A DNA stretch of 64,000 bases from the NCBI GenBank assembly GCA_002189035.1, contig NEEC01000004.1:5146001-5210000 (forward strand), written 5' to 3'. Each line of letters opens with the position of its first letter. Position 1 is the stretch's first letter. This stretch comes from Utricularia gibba. Its lineage: Eukaryota; Streptophyta; Magnoliopsida; Lamiales; Lentibulariaceae. Positions 43,482 through 54,245 of the stretch are shown piece by piece. The notes under the pieces are model-generated. The model had not been told where the DNA came from, searched no databases, and saw only the letters and a program-made list of their open reading frames with translations. Both the position numbers and the translations under genes were made by a program.

Positions 43482-44048
43482 CACGCTCCGGCGCCCCCCG
43501 TCTTTTCCTTATGCGGTCAAGTGTAAGAATTATTTCAATATCAATGTTTTTTAATCTTATTTTAATAATATTTTGATCTTAATAAATATCCCCAATTTTG
43601 TAATTTTTTTTATTTTAATCCAAATTTTGGTTTTTTAGTTTAATAATTTCGTAAAGTTTCATTAAATTATTTTTTACAATCTAAAATGAATTAGAAGATA
43701 ATTTATTCAGTAACAATTTTTTATATCAATATAATTTTTACCATTTATATTCATGAATATTAGGATTTTGAATTCAGGATAAAATAATTGTTTTATTAAT
43801 TAGTACCATAAAAATTATAGATAAAAAAATATTATACTAACAATCTTTTAAAAATTAAGGATAATATCAAATGTAATTAAATCCTCCATCGTAATATTTA
43901 AAACAATGACTTGTCTTTCCAACAAAAAAAAAAAACATTTGCAAGACACGGACACGTTTCTCCAGTTGTGGTTGCTTTGGCTGCATGACGGCTTACCGGA
44001 GGCTGACGGGACAAGTCTACCCGGCGGCGGCTAATCTTCAGGGTGGCC
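43482..44048. other. Convergent intergenic region of NAGS and BBX genes
   Basis: AT-rich with an A13 tract at about 43923. No supported gene. If the BBX intron is not spliced, its ORF would extend to 43898. Confidence 0.45.
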
Positions 44049-44709
44049 CTAACCCTGTCATGATTATAAAATTTGATTTTCGTAATCCCATCCCGTCGTT
44101 CAGCATTGCATACGGACAGTGTTCGTACCTTAGATCCGAAGGTGTAGGTGGAATGAAGCAAGTCCTCGACTTGCCAAGTCTTCTCCGTCACGAACTCAGG
44201 AGTAGAGACACCGGAATCTGGGTAATGGTTAGTGAATGAAGAAGCTGGAGAACAGGTAGCAGTTTCTTCACATTTCTCTGCGCCTGTAACCGAAAGCTCA
44301 ATCTTCGTTACGAGGAACCTGCTGTGCTTCTTCGTGTGTCTGTTGGTCTTGTGCATTTCCAAATCGCAGCCTCTGCAGACCACTGCTCGATGCTCCCGAC
44401 AAAACAGTAACCCTCGGTTTTCCTGCAATACAAAAAACCTTCAGAAACGTGTCTGGATCCGAAGTTCTTAAAGGGTTCCATGATGAACAAATGGAGACTA
44501 GTGTATGTTTCTTGTCTTAAAACCTTGCAAGTATCGCAGGGTGGCGATTGTCTGTGAGGAGATTCCACGAGCCAACTGCGGGTGTGCTGACTGGCAAGCT
44601 TGTTGGCTGCGTGAACTCTATAGTCACACAGAACGCACAGTGCGGCCTCATCTGCAGGGCAGAAGAGCGAGGCCTCTTCTTCACAGCAAACATCACACTG
44701 AATCTTCAT
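44049..44709 (-). CDS. Double B-box zinc-finger protein, BBX20-25-like (about 161 aa)
   Basis: Exon 1 (44524-44709) starts MKIQCDVCCEEEASLFCPAD at ATG 44709 and encodes B-box 1. Exon 2 (44129-44422) encodes B-box 2 (ENRGLLFCREHRAVVCRGCD, then LEMHKTNRHTKKHSRFL) and a short tail with TWQVEDLL. A third mini-exon at 44049-44054 (GGT TAG) after ...catgacag would end the protein after GSKG. The alternative without that splice adds about 58 low-complexity residues. Group IV BBX proteins act with HY5 and COP1 in photomorphogenesis. This one has no CCT domain and lacks the long C-terminus and VP motif usual in BBX20-22, so it could act as a short interfering form. Confidence 0.82.
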
Positions 44710-45218
44710 TCTTGACACGTTTGCTGTGAAGAAGGCGTTTGAAAATGGAAGATGATAGAAGCTGGAGGAGGCATTTATGGAGGCATGCTGTGACAGACAC
44801 AGCTAATCCAATCATCAATACCCCTCCCTCCTTCGACTTGATATGTTTTTTTAATTGCAGGCATTGCCGACTTCCAACATGGACTTGGAAGTTCGTTTGT
44901 CTGTCTGTGTATTATATGAACTGGGCCTGTGAACACCCTTTCAAGGTGACAGTTTGATCGAGCAGATCCTAATTGAAATAGATTTGGAATCACTGGTTGA
45001 TATTTGATAGTGAATTTTCGAAACGAGAAACACCCATATCAAAGATTGAAGCTTTTTTGTTTGCAAGTAAAAACAACCTTGTTGTGGTGGGGTTTGGGGT
45101 AGACATGATATGAAAAGAGCGGCGGGTGGCTGCTTGGTTTTGTAAATTTATTACAAGACAGAGCCCATGTTAACAGGTACAGAAACATTTCGAAGGCTCC
45201 AAAACCGAAATCTTACAT
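44710..45218. other. BBX promoter region and 3' flank of NDUFS4
   Basis: No supported gene. Short ORFs on both strands (44739-44993) have no recognisable product. Confidence 0.45.
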
Positions 45219-46560
45219 TCAAGAGGATGCTTCTGTAGGAGGCCCCTTCCATTTGAAGTTGTCTGCATAGGACTTGACCTGCAGCAAGTAGTAGAAAAGA
45301 AATGGGGTGACAAGTTAGAATATATTTGGTTCAAATCGAGTGCTCTGGATAGAATGGATCTAACCTTCAACAAGGGTGTGTGGCGTTTCTTGACCTGTAA
45401 GTACAACATTCATAAGCATATCGGAACTTCAATTTTCAAACAAAGGGATAATAATCAGATGAACATTAAGGATCCAAGTTTCTTTTGAACGGGACCAGAG
45501 ATTGATATGATTTATCCTCGTGTGTTTACACACATCAGTGAACCTAGTCGAGTTTGGATTATGGTGATTGCAGATGTTACATAGTGTGCTCCTTATTAGT
45601 CACCAAAATGAAGGCAATCAATGCAGGTAGTATAAGATATACCATGTATTCCCAACCATGGCGTTTGGCAAACGATACTGCCGCTTCTTCACTGTCAAAG
45701 CCTAATGCAGAATCACCAACGTGTGAATAAGGGTCTCCAGTGGAGGTCCAACCCATGAGCGGATTCTCCCATCTATGCATTCCCAATCCGATTCATATGG
45801 ATAACCAAACGAAATGAAAAAGATCATGAGTGAAAGATAGGGGGGAAAAACGTACTTCTGAGTGGACATAAAATTGATTTTCCACTTCCCAACCTTCCCA
45901 GATCCTTGTTGAGAAGCAGTCCTTGCAGGGGAGTAAATCAGGACCTGATTAAGAACCAAGATCATAACCCTAAATTCGTTCCAAACAAGTTTCATGTGGC
46001 AGGAATTCATACTCAAAGAACCCAATAAACAAGCTCATACAACTTTATGATCAGCTATCCACAACGAGACAAGAAAGAAAAACCCCATCTTTAAGAGCCC
46101 TGAATGTATAACCCTAAATTTGGTTTCAACACAAATTTCATATGGCAAGAATTCATAATGGAAGATTCCAATAAGCAAGATTAGGCTACATTTCATCAGA
46201 AATAGAAACAGAAACAACAGCCCTAACTTCTACGAATCATCGCAATACCCCATCTTAAGGATCCGTAAAAGAAAATGTAAAAGTCATGCTCAACCTAACC
46301 AATCTCGGCCAATCAATTTCACAAATTTCAGTATCAAATTGATGAAATTCATCAATTATTCAGCCCAGTAATCTCATTCTCGGAATTATTACCCGCCGCT
46401 GCAGCTGTTCCTTGGGGATGCCGGAGACCATTCCGATCTCCCCAGGCTTGATTTCAACCAGGGAATCCTCTGCAGACGAGAAAGCTCTCGTGAATGGGCT
46501 CAGAGAAGATCGAAAAAACTGCCGCGAATTCCCTGCCAACCGTTGCACAGAGCTCGCCAT
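45219..46560 (-). CDS. NDUFS4: Mitochondrial complex I subunit NDUFS4 (18 kDa), 158 aa
   Basis: Exons 46393-46560, 45856-45944, 45643-45772, 45365-45394 and 45219-45278; 477 nt. The N-terminus [20 protein letters not shown] is an Arg/Ser-rich presequence. The mature part has [58 protein letters not shown] and the end [18 protein letters not shown], all diagnostic of the ETC complex I subunit 4 family. It sits in the matrix arm and is needed for complex I assembly (Arabidopsis FRO1). Exon 4 is only 30 nt long. Confidence 0.96.
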
Positions 46561-46705
46561 CTCCGCGATTCAACCAACTCGTAGCCGACGAGCGTTGGCG
46601 TCTGGCTGACGTAAATTAGAATGTCATATCAGGCCCATATATGCGGAGTAGGCCCAAAACTTATAATGGACCTGAGCCTCAGACACATGAGAAAATCTGA
46701 GACGT

Positions 46706-46919
46706 TTGCGCAAGGACGATGAAGTCCAGGTTGTTAGCGGCACCTACAAGGGCCGCCGGTACCACCGTCAATGTGGGCATTCATCTCTCCAACGTTGTCA
46801 TCACCAAAGTACGCATCGATAAGGATCGGAAATCGCTGCTTGATCGCAAGCGGAAGGGAAGGGGTGAAGCTGAGAAGGGCAAGGGGGCGGAGTTAGATGT
46901 TACGCAGACGATAGATTAA
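46706..46919 (+). pseudogene. Ribosomal protein L26 (RPL26/uL24) pseudogene with internal deletion
   Basis: Two RPL26-like parts are fused. First [17 protein letters not shown] in one frame, then [20 protein letters not shown] followed by [20 protein letters not shown] in another, ending in TAA. The central part of RPL26 (the basic IERI region, roughly 25-30 codons) is absent, with a frame change at the junction. The N-terminal start is also missing. No introns are visible, so it is probably a retro-copy that decayed. The ATG-initiated ORF at 46719 is therefore not a genuine protein. Confidence 0.75.
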
Positions 46920-47651
46920 TCGATCAATTCTCGGTTTGTTCTACTACTCCCCTTGGTCTGTCCCTTTGAGCATCTCCATCGCTGGGCGCCCAAATCCCAT
47001 GTGGCACACAAACTTTATCTGTCATTATTATTGGTCCGATCACCAATGTGATACAATAAATGTCCAAAAAAAAGAAGTCTTCATATATTTTATTTCCGCG
47101 TACAAAATCTAATGTTGTTCTAAACCTAATTTATTTTATCTATCTTTCGTTTGTCTTTCGTCAAATTTCTTCCAAGGTAACAAATAGGTTTTTGAATTTC
47201 ATAAAATCTTACCCATAAGTACTTTGAAGATGTGGGTATAGTTAATTTCTTTATTAATGATTATTTTGGAATCATAAGTTATATATTTATTTTTTTAAAA
47301 CCTTAAATTTAATAAAATTGATTATATTTGTCTAATTTGTGTTTGTGAAGTAGTTCTATTAATATTTAAAAATCATTTATATTTTTTTACACTACTAGAA
47401 TTATTTGAAAAACTAAACATGATGTATAATTATTTTTTAGAAATCAAACAATGCATTTTATTTAATTTTTTTCATTTATCATTATTTTCATGCCAAAACT
47501 CCTCAAATTTTATGAATGTTCGTTAATTGATCTGAATTTGCTTACATGAAATTAAGTTGATTTATTTATGTGTTAGTTTGGGATATTTGATGACATTGTT
47601 TATGTATTTATATTGTTTATATATATTTTGCATTTTTTTTATGTAGGTACA

Positions 47652-48668
47652 ATGAGTTTCATGGCAAGATGGACTGATGAATAAATTAACATTTTAGTTT
47701 CAGCTTGGTTAAACACTTCTGTTAATCCAATTTCTGGCAACTCTAAAAAATCAGAATCTTTTTGGAAAGCTATAGCTTCCTTCTACTGTGATGCAATAAA
47801 GACCAACACCATCAATGCAAAGTTTCGAGATTCTGAAGCATTAAGGAAGAAATGAGGAAAGTTAAATGCAGATGTGCAGCATTTTTCCGGCATATATGAT
47901 GGTATTGAATGTAGGCATCCTAGCGGTCACAATAACAATGATTTCATTGGCATGGCTTTGAAGCAATACAAAGAGGTACTTCGCAAACCTTTCATGTATT
48001 TGGAAGCTTGGAAGATATTGTGTGATCAATCAAAGTGGAGAACGGTAAAGTTTTTTTCTTGTATTATATCTAACCATTAATTCTAGTAACCTATTGTTTG
48101 ACACTCTATACATGATATAGATAATATAAGAAATAAGAAAAAGAAAATAAACACAACATCAGATTCCTCATTAGAACAATCTTCTATGGCTCCAAACATG
48201 GAAGAAAGATAGGATTCAGAGACTCCAACTTTGGAGCGTCCCATTGGTCAAAAGAGTGCTAAAAAACGTCTACTTCGAGGAAGTCCTTCAAGAGGTATTT
48301 CTGAAGAGAAAATAGGTGCAGTGGAACTTTTGACTGACAAGTTAGATGGATATAGATTGAAGATGGCAAGACACAATGACCTATTTCAACAACATATATC
48401 TGTTAACAATGCACAGGTTTTAGTCAACTCCGCACATGAGTTGAGACTATTGATCGATATGGATATGTCAAAGATGAATGACTTCCAGAAGAAGTTGTAC
48501 ACTGAGGCATGTAGCCGTGCATTATTTGGTATGACTGCTTCAGGTTCTATTCCTGATAAGCCTTCATCAAACACTGAGACTGAACCTGCAAATCAGCCTA
48601 GATTGACATCACAGGACAACTTCCAAGAGCCACTTGTTGATTTTAGTGATGATTTAGATCTTTTGTGA
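47652..48668 (+). pseudogene. PIF/Harbinger ORF1 (Myb/SANT-NAM-like), broken by stops
   Basis: Frame opens MSFMARWTDE then stop, INILVSAWLNTSVNPISGNS ... SESFWKAIASFYCD ... EALRKK stop GKLNADVQHFSGIYDG ... EAWKILCDQSKWRT, the trihelix layout of ORF1. The stops at 47682 and 47853 look like single-base changes of Glu and Trp codons. A later part, after a likely intron, has a third stop near 48210 and then ERPIGQKSAKKRLLRGSPSR with a C-terminal helical region (NAM-associated domain) ending DFSDDLDLL. The C-terminal ORF 48231-48668 is open but cannot give full ORF1. Confidence 0.8.
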
Positions 48669-48811
48669 TTTCTCGGATTTTTAATTATTGTTGTTTATGA
48701 CTTTTATAACTTTAATAGTATTGTAGTGGGATTTTGATTGTGAACTACTATTTGTAATCATTTATATGTTTTTTAGGAGTGATACAAATAAGATTACCAT
48801 AGCATATAACC

Positions 48812-49018
48812 TAAAAGACTTCTACCTACCATGTTTACCAAATCTATCAAAGTAACACACTAACTAAAATACTTCTACCTACCAAAGTAATGCACCAAAC
48901 GAAAGTTCTCTAACTACCATACCTACCAAATTAGTGCACCAACCGAAAGTACTTTATCTACCACACCTACTGAAGTAGTACACCAATCGAAAGTCCTCTA
49001 CCAACCACACCTACCACA
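48812..49018 (+). repeat. 44-bp minisatellite inside the transposon, about 4.5 copies
   Basis: Units of about 44 bp share the pattern GAAAGT-x-CTCTA-x-CTACCACACCTACC...AGT-x-CACCAA. Two nearly full units (starting GAAAGTTCTC and GAAAGTACTT) are adjacent; others are shorter or diverged. It lies between ORF1 and ORF2, immediately upstream of the transposase start. Confidence 0.75.
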
Positions 49019-49074
49019 ATATTTTTAATCTGTATTAACTTATATATATACCATAGCACAAAAGTTCTTTCACA

Positions 49075-50271
49075 ATGGATCCTCACAACTCCGACAATAT
49101 TCCATTCCCAAATTTTCATTTCGATCCGAATGATATTCCATTCTTTATGCCTAGCCATAGTGATGTTATCATTGATGCTGTTGAAGTTGTTGTTGATTTA
49201 TTAGAAGATGAACCAAATACGTCTCGAAAGCAAAGAGGAAAGCGTGCATATATTGATCGTGATCGTGAGATGGACAATACTCGTTTGGTAGCAGATTATT
49301 TCTCTATTAATGCTACATACACTGATCAAATGTTTCATCGTCGTTTCAGAATGCGTCGTAGTTTGTTTGAGCGTATTATGTGCAGTGTTCGGGAAGTAGA
49401 TCCATATTTACAAGAAAGCATTGATGCAACAGGTCGTGTCTCATTAACTACAATGCAAAAGTGCACTGCTGCTATGCGAATGATGGCTTATGGATATGGT
49501 GCTGATGCTTGTGATGAATATCTTCGAATTGGTGAGTCTACTGCCCTCAAATGCTTAAGATCTTTTGTATCTGCAATTCGTATTGTATTCGAGACAGAAT
49601 ATATGAGGTGTCCCAATTCAAGTGATATTCAAAAATTGCTTTTATGGGGAGAGGAAAGAGGATTCCCAGGCATGCTCGGAAGTATAGATTGCATGTATTG
49701 GGAGTGGAAGAATTGTGCAATGGCTTGGAAAGGTCAATATAGTCGTGGACATGGTTCGTCTACTGTTATCCTAGAGGCTGTAGCTTCAAAGGATACTTGG
49801 ATATGTCATTCTTTCTTTGGAGCTCCTAGTTCTAATAATGATCTTAATGTGTTGTCTCATTCACCTTTATTCGATGATTTGCATCGAGGTATTGCCCCTC
49901 CGGTCGAATACTTTGGGAAGAAATATGACATGGGATATTATTTAGCTGATGGTATTTATCCTGAATGGTCTGTTTTCATGAAGACTATCACTCTTCCACA
50001 AAATCCGAAAACAAGGTTATTTGCTAGTACTCAAGAAAGTGCAAGGAAGGATGTAGAAAGAGCATTTAGAGTGCTTCAAGCAAGATTTGGGATCATTTAC
50101 TTACCAGCTCGAGTATGGGATCATCAAACGCTTATCAATATTATGTATGCGGCAATAATTTTACACAATATGATAGTAGAAGATGAATGTGATGAGAATC
50201 AGCCAAGCCCTGAAGATTATGATCGATTTAATGTTGGACAACTGCCCAATCTTCTAAGACAAAATATTTAA
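49075..50271 (+). CDS. PIF/Harbinger DDE transposase, intact ORF (398 aa)
   Basis: Uninterrupted from ATG 49075 (MDPHNSDNIPFPNFHF) to TAA 50269-50271. The N-terminal part has FHRRFRMRRSLFERIMCSVR, the helix-rich region usual in plant PIF transposases. The DDE_Tnp_4 catalytic triad can be placed at Asp205 (GSIDCMYWEWKNC), Asp292 (YYLADGIYPEW) and Glu328 (KDVERAFRVLQARFG). The length is normal for the family. A full open frame with all three acidic residues implies recent activity. Because ORF1 in this copy is broken, mobility would need ORF1 protein from elsewhere. Confidence 0.95.
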   Translation: MDPHNSDNIPFPNFHFDPNDIPFFMPSHSDVIIDAVEVVVDLLEDEPNTSRKQRGKRAYIDRDREMDNTRLVADYFSINATYTDQMFHRRFRMRRSLFERIMCSVREVDPYLQESIDATGRVSLTTMQKCTAAMRMMAYGYGADACDEYLRIGESTALKCLRSFVSAIRIVFETEYMRCPNSSDIQKLLLWGEERGFPGMLGSIDCMYWEWKNCAMAWKGQYSRGHGSSTVILEAVASKDTWICHSFFGAPSSNNDLNVLSHSPLFDDLHRGIAPPVEYFGKKYDMGYYLADGIYPEWSVFMKTITLPQNPKTRLFASTQESARKDVERAFRVLQARFGIIYLPARVWDHQTLINIMYAAIILHNMIVEDECDENQPSPEDYDRFNVGQLPNLLRQNI

Positions 50272-50797
50272 GCTTTTGAAGACTATCTTGATAGAGTTAT
50301 AAAATCCAGAGAAAAAACGTTGCACAAACAACTCAAGGCAGACTTGATCGATCACATTTGGGCTAAATTTGGTTAATTTAAAGTATCTAATATTAAGTTG
50401 TTTTTCATATTATGTTGTATGGTTGTTGTATTTTTAAGTAATAAATAATAAATTTAAATAATATAAAAATGGATAATGTTAATTATTCAATAATCAAATG
50501 TCCGGACACCAATCTGAAAAAAAATGTAAAGATGATGTGTAATTTTATATATTAAATTTTAATTAAAATAAATGTGATGTGGAAGATGGAGAATATGATA
50601 TTTAAAAAAAAATTAATTGCTTTGGACGATGTGGATGCTATTAGATTTCGATTGTGATCACTGTTCATGAAATGGTAGAACGAAGGCAATTCCACATGTT
50701 AGTTCTGCTGAGTATCCAATTTTGCTTCTTTTGAACAATTGTGATCAACAAAAATCACGTCTTTTCGTCAATGTGTACAGGTAATGAGAAAAGGTAA

Positions 50798-51939
50798 TCA
50801 TGATCTCCCGAATCCTAGAGCTTTCTTCCTTCTCCGTGCATCAATTCTCTCAGGGCTCGGCATTCCTGTTCTCATTTCATATTTCTTCTCCAGGGCCTGC
50901 AACTCATCGCGTATAGTGTCGAGAACCTGTTCGCTCATTCTCTCGAAGAACAGAACGCCCTGCCAACAACTTGGATTCAAAATCCTGGATAACAAGCAGC
51001 AAGAGATGTTGATTTTACAGACAAGCACCTGAAGATGATCATATTCATGCTGGAAAACCCTGGCAGGGAGCCCACTGAGGTTGATCTCAAACCTCGCCCC
51101 TGTGACATCCTGAGCATCAACCTTCAACGAATCCGGCCTCTGTATGTAACAAAGCCCAGAAATGTATCATGTCCAGTGTCACTGGCCTTGGCCTTAAAGG
51201 TAAACAGTGACAAGCAGATTGTTATGGAAACAGGGAAAGTGCCCCCTTAGAGTATTGTACCATAACATCAGCATAAATCCCAGGAAAAGACAAGCAGCCC
51301 TCGTTGAAAGGCACAATCTTTCTGGAGAACTGATTTATGCGCGGATTTATCAGAACGAAGTCGTTCCCTTCACCGGGTTCACCGGAGGGATTAAAGACCA
51401 TAAGTTGAAGATTGATCCCCACCTGGGGCGCCGACAGCCCAATGCCATCAGTTCTGGGAATTTTATCCACTAAACGATCAGAAAAGCACCAACTTCAACA
51501 ACGAGGCCAATTGAGAAAGAACTCACCTGTACATTACATCGAACATCTCGTCTACAAGCCTCTGTAATGACTCGTCAAAAGTATTGATTCGCTTGTTTTT
51601 CGCTCGCAGAACCGGGTCTGGGTACTCCACGACTTTCAGTGGAGGCTCGAATTCGAAATCAGCCGCTATCCTCGCAATTTACAAAAATGAAAATGAGACA
51701 AAAAGATTCCAACTTTGGTGAGCATCCGCCTCAAGCATCTGTGTTATAAACAAGGGCTTACGAGAGGCTAATAGTTGTTCCTCCTTAGACGTTGAAGTGG
51801 AGCTCCGCCGTGCCTGAGCCAAAACCGGCCGCCGGAGGGTGGCCAATAAAGAAGGCAACGTAGAAGAGGTTCGTCGCCGGAAAAACGGGGTGAATTCGCC
51901 GCGGAGAGTGGGGTACCGGAGAAAAATCCCAGCTGCCAT
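50798..51939 (-). CDS. PDF1B: Peptide deformylase 1B, plastid (260 aa)
   Basis: Exons 51762-51939, 51527-51665, 51261-51453, 51029-51139 and 50798-50959; 783 nt. It removes the formyl group from nascent plastid-encoded proteins. Residues 1-60 (MAAGIFLRYPTLRGEFTPFF, then Arg/Ser-rich) are a transit peptide. All three PDF motifs are present: GIGLSAPQVG (109-118), EGCLS (157-161, metal ligand Cys159) and QHEYDHLQG with ligands His201 and His205 and catalytic Glu202. LKVVEYPDPVLRAKNKRI marks the domain start. The C-terminal helix (LDTIRDELQALEKKYEMRTG) is the long form typical of PDF1B rather than PDF1A. Exon 2 uses the acceptor ...gatag at 51666. Confidence 0.96.
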
Positions 51940-52670
51940 TCTCCGATAACCACACAACCCTTCTCGCCCAGTAATTGCACTGAGATGATACGATAATCAG
52001 CGACAGCACCCTGGCCGACCATCGGCCCATTCCGGAGTAAAACTGGACTCGCTTTGGGCTCTGAATAATTTCCTCAGCCCACTGAGTTAGATTCCGATCG
52101 CAAAGACCTGGGCACGTGTCCGGAGGAGATGGCGTGCAGATGTCCCTCCGCTGCAGCTTCCAGCTCCATAGCCCTTCCCCTGCCGTCGACTTGTACTTAT
52201 CAAATCCGTTGAATTCAAAGGGAATCGGTGGGCATCTATGATGCGGTGGTCGCAGGTTCATGCAACTGCACGTGGGTCGCTGGTAATTCGCCAGAGGGAT
52301 AGGGAAGCTTGTCAGATGGATGGGGAGGAGGAGGGAATCATGAAGGAGATTGATGATGATGACTTTGTGCAGCAAAGTTTACATGGGCATCACCAACAAC
52401 TGTTCCAATTGTACTTACTGCACATCATCCTGGAACACCGATAACCATCGGGGCGACAACCGCCGTATCCCACTCTTTCTTTCTTTCTACTTCCGCATCA
52501 AGTTCAGTTTCGCCTCATTCTGCCATGTTTCACACTGAAAGTTTTCTTCTTTTCCCATCTTAACAATGAAAACCAGGTAATTTAATGGTCGATTAAGGTT
52601 AATGGTGAGAAAATTGAGAGGGTAATACTCGCTGACTCAAAAGATCAAACATTTTAGGCATCTACACTTG
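51940..52670. other. PDF1B promoter region and 3' flank of HLS1-like gene
   Basis: 51940-52200 is the probable PDF1B leader and promoter; TGGGCT/GGGCC-type motifs occur at 52020-52085. The remainder has no supported gene; the long minus ORF 51785-52375 overlaps PDF1B out of frame. Confidence 0.45.
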
Positions 52671-54245
52671 TCAAACCTCTCTCGGATCAACAAAAATGGG
52701 GTCACCACCGGGAGATTTTATCCAGTCAAAACAAGGGTTGGCTACTCTTAGCCGTTTGATGCACCACAGGTCTTCATCGCAGGAGAAGCGTTTCCAATGT
52801 GGGATCCCGTGGCGGAGAGGGTCATCACCGGAGACTTCGGTGGCCACCACCGCGCAGCCGTGGTCCGCGGCAAGGTTATGGGCGAACCCGGTTAAGGATT
52901 TCATCATCCCCGCTGCGTCGGGACCCTCGCCGCCGAGTCCGTATAGAAAATGAAACCCGAACGGGCGGAAAAAGTCTGGAACCGACGGCAGTCGGAGGAA
53001 CGGCAGAGCTCTGTCCACCACGCGCGTCATCCCCGACAACGCTTTCCTCAATCTTGACGCGCCGCGCACCTCCAGATTAAAAACCTCTTTCCCATTCCAC
53101 ACGCTGAGAACCGCCCACGACTCCGGTGGCCGGACGAGGAACTTGTGGGCTCCAGGCCACGTGTCGGCAGTGTAGGACCCTGTCGGTACGGCGACAAAAG
53201 TGCCGATATTAAGTCTGTTGTTCAGAACGGCGTCGATATCCCCGGGGAAAAACTCCCTCGACGAAAACCGCCGCCTGTAGAAAGTCTCCGCGTCGAGAGG
53301 GCTCAGGCGAATGATGGCCACACGCCGGGGAACACGAACATGGTGCGCAAACACCGGCTGCACCAAAACCGCCGGCGTACGGAATTTCTTATACCCACAT
53401 TTTCTCGTGAAGAGGTTCAGCGACGCCAAGTTATCCTTCTCGGTAGCCATGTACGAGTACTCCGCGCCGCTCTCGACGAACCACTTCTCCATTTTCCGCA
53501 CCAAGTTCTCCCCAATCCCCATCCTCCTGTAAAAGAAAGACATTGCATTTCCCCCATATTACATAAACGCCATTCTAAACATGGAAAATTTACACAAAGA
53601 GATCGACAGAATCCACAGCATGCACAAACAGCAAAGCCTAGAGGAGCATATTGGGGTTTCTTTTCTCAAGTATCGCTATCACAAAAGCGTTGAAAGCCAC
53701 CATATGGTCGACCTAGTGACGTGTCCGAGTCCGTGTCCGGGTCCATGGAAAAGCATGAGGGGCTTACCGATGAGAAGGAGAAACCCGAAGGCCTAAAATG
53801 TAGGCGGCTTTGGTGTAAATAGGAGACGGTTGAGTGGAGCAGTTAGTATCTCCATTCTTGATGGTTCCACAGGTAACGGTCTTGATGCATCCCCTGATCA
53901 CACCCACTATCTCCCGTCGCTCCTTCTCCCTCCCGTCGGCGCCGCCCACTAGCACCAGCTCCGCCACCTGAGTACAGACACGGGGGGAACCGGGAATTAA
54001 ATAGAGCTTGCGATGCAGGAATCTATAGGGGGACAAACCAGCATGAGATGCGACGGGGTGTGGCGAACCCGGCACATGGGGTCACCCAGATGGTCGGTGT
54101 AGAGGCAGAGTTTCCCGGCGGGGCCAGACTCGCAGCGCCGCTCCACCGCCTCCACGGCTCGGCAGTCCTTCTTAGCGTCGTACTCACGAACCACAACCAC
54201 CGCCACCATGGTCTGTGCTTGTTCTCCGGACACTGTATCCGCCAT
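52671..54245 (-). CDS. HLS1: HOOKLESS1-like GNAT-type N-acetyltransferase (420 aa)
   Basis: Exons 54039-54245, 53768-53967 and 52671-53526; 1263 nt. The GNAT core includes MVAVVVVREYDAKKDCRAVE, HTPSHLMLVAELVLVGGADG, REIVGVIRGCIKTVTCG, YTKAAYILGLRVSPSHRRMG with the acetyl-CoA loop RRMGIGENLV, then EYSYMATEKDNLASLNLFTR. The HLS-specific C-terminal half follows: VAIIRLSPLDAETFYRRRFS, REFFPGDIDAVLNNRLNIGT, PESWAVLSVWNGKEVFNLEV, GIPHWKRFSCDEDLWCIKRL, and the end DPIFVDPREV. Arabidopsis HLS1 controls apical hook bending through ethylene/auxin responses. Whether this is the HLS1 or an HLH-type paralogue needs a tree. A TTTATA on the plus strand (54281-54286; TATAAA on the minus) may be its TATA box, about 40 bp upstream. 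Confidence 0.95.

Larger units (their letters stand above)
46968..50640 (+). mobile_element. PIF/Harbinger DNA transposon, about 3.7 kb
   Basis: It contains the two ORFs typical of this superfamily: a Myb/trihelix-NAM-associated ORF1 and a DDE transposase. Imperfect 14-bp terminal inverted repeats are seen: GAGCATCTCCATCG at 46968-46981 and CGATGTGGATGCTA at 50627-50640 (reverse complement TAGCATCCACATCG, 11 of 14 identical). Flanking trinucleotides are TTT (left) and TTA (right); the superfamily target is TTA/TAA, so the duplication is imperfect. Ends are therefore provisional. It inserted between the RPL26 pseudogene and PDF1B. Confidence 0.8.

Noticed and set aside
46719-46919. ATG-initiated 66-aa ORF as an independent small gene
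   Set aside because: Its sequence is the C-terminal part of RPL26 joined to an out-of-frame N-terminal remnant, so it is better explained as a pseudogene.
52000-52375. Long minus-strand ORF (51785-52375, 196 aa)
   Set aside because: It overlaps PDF1B exon 1 out of frame, has no recognisable motif and runs through the divergent promoter region.
52799-53693. Plus-strand ORFs (93 and 182 aa) opposite HLS1 exon 3
   Set aside because: Arg/Pro-rich composition typical of the antisense of a GC-rich exon; HLS1 frame is unambiguous.
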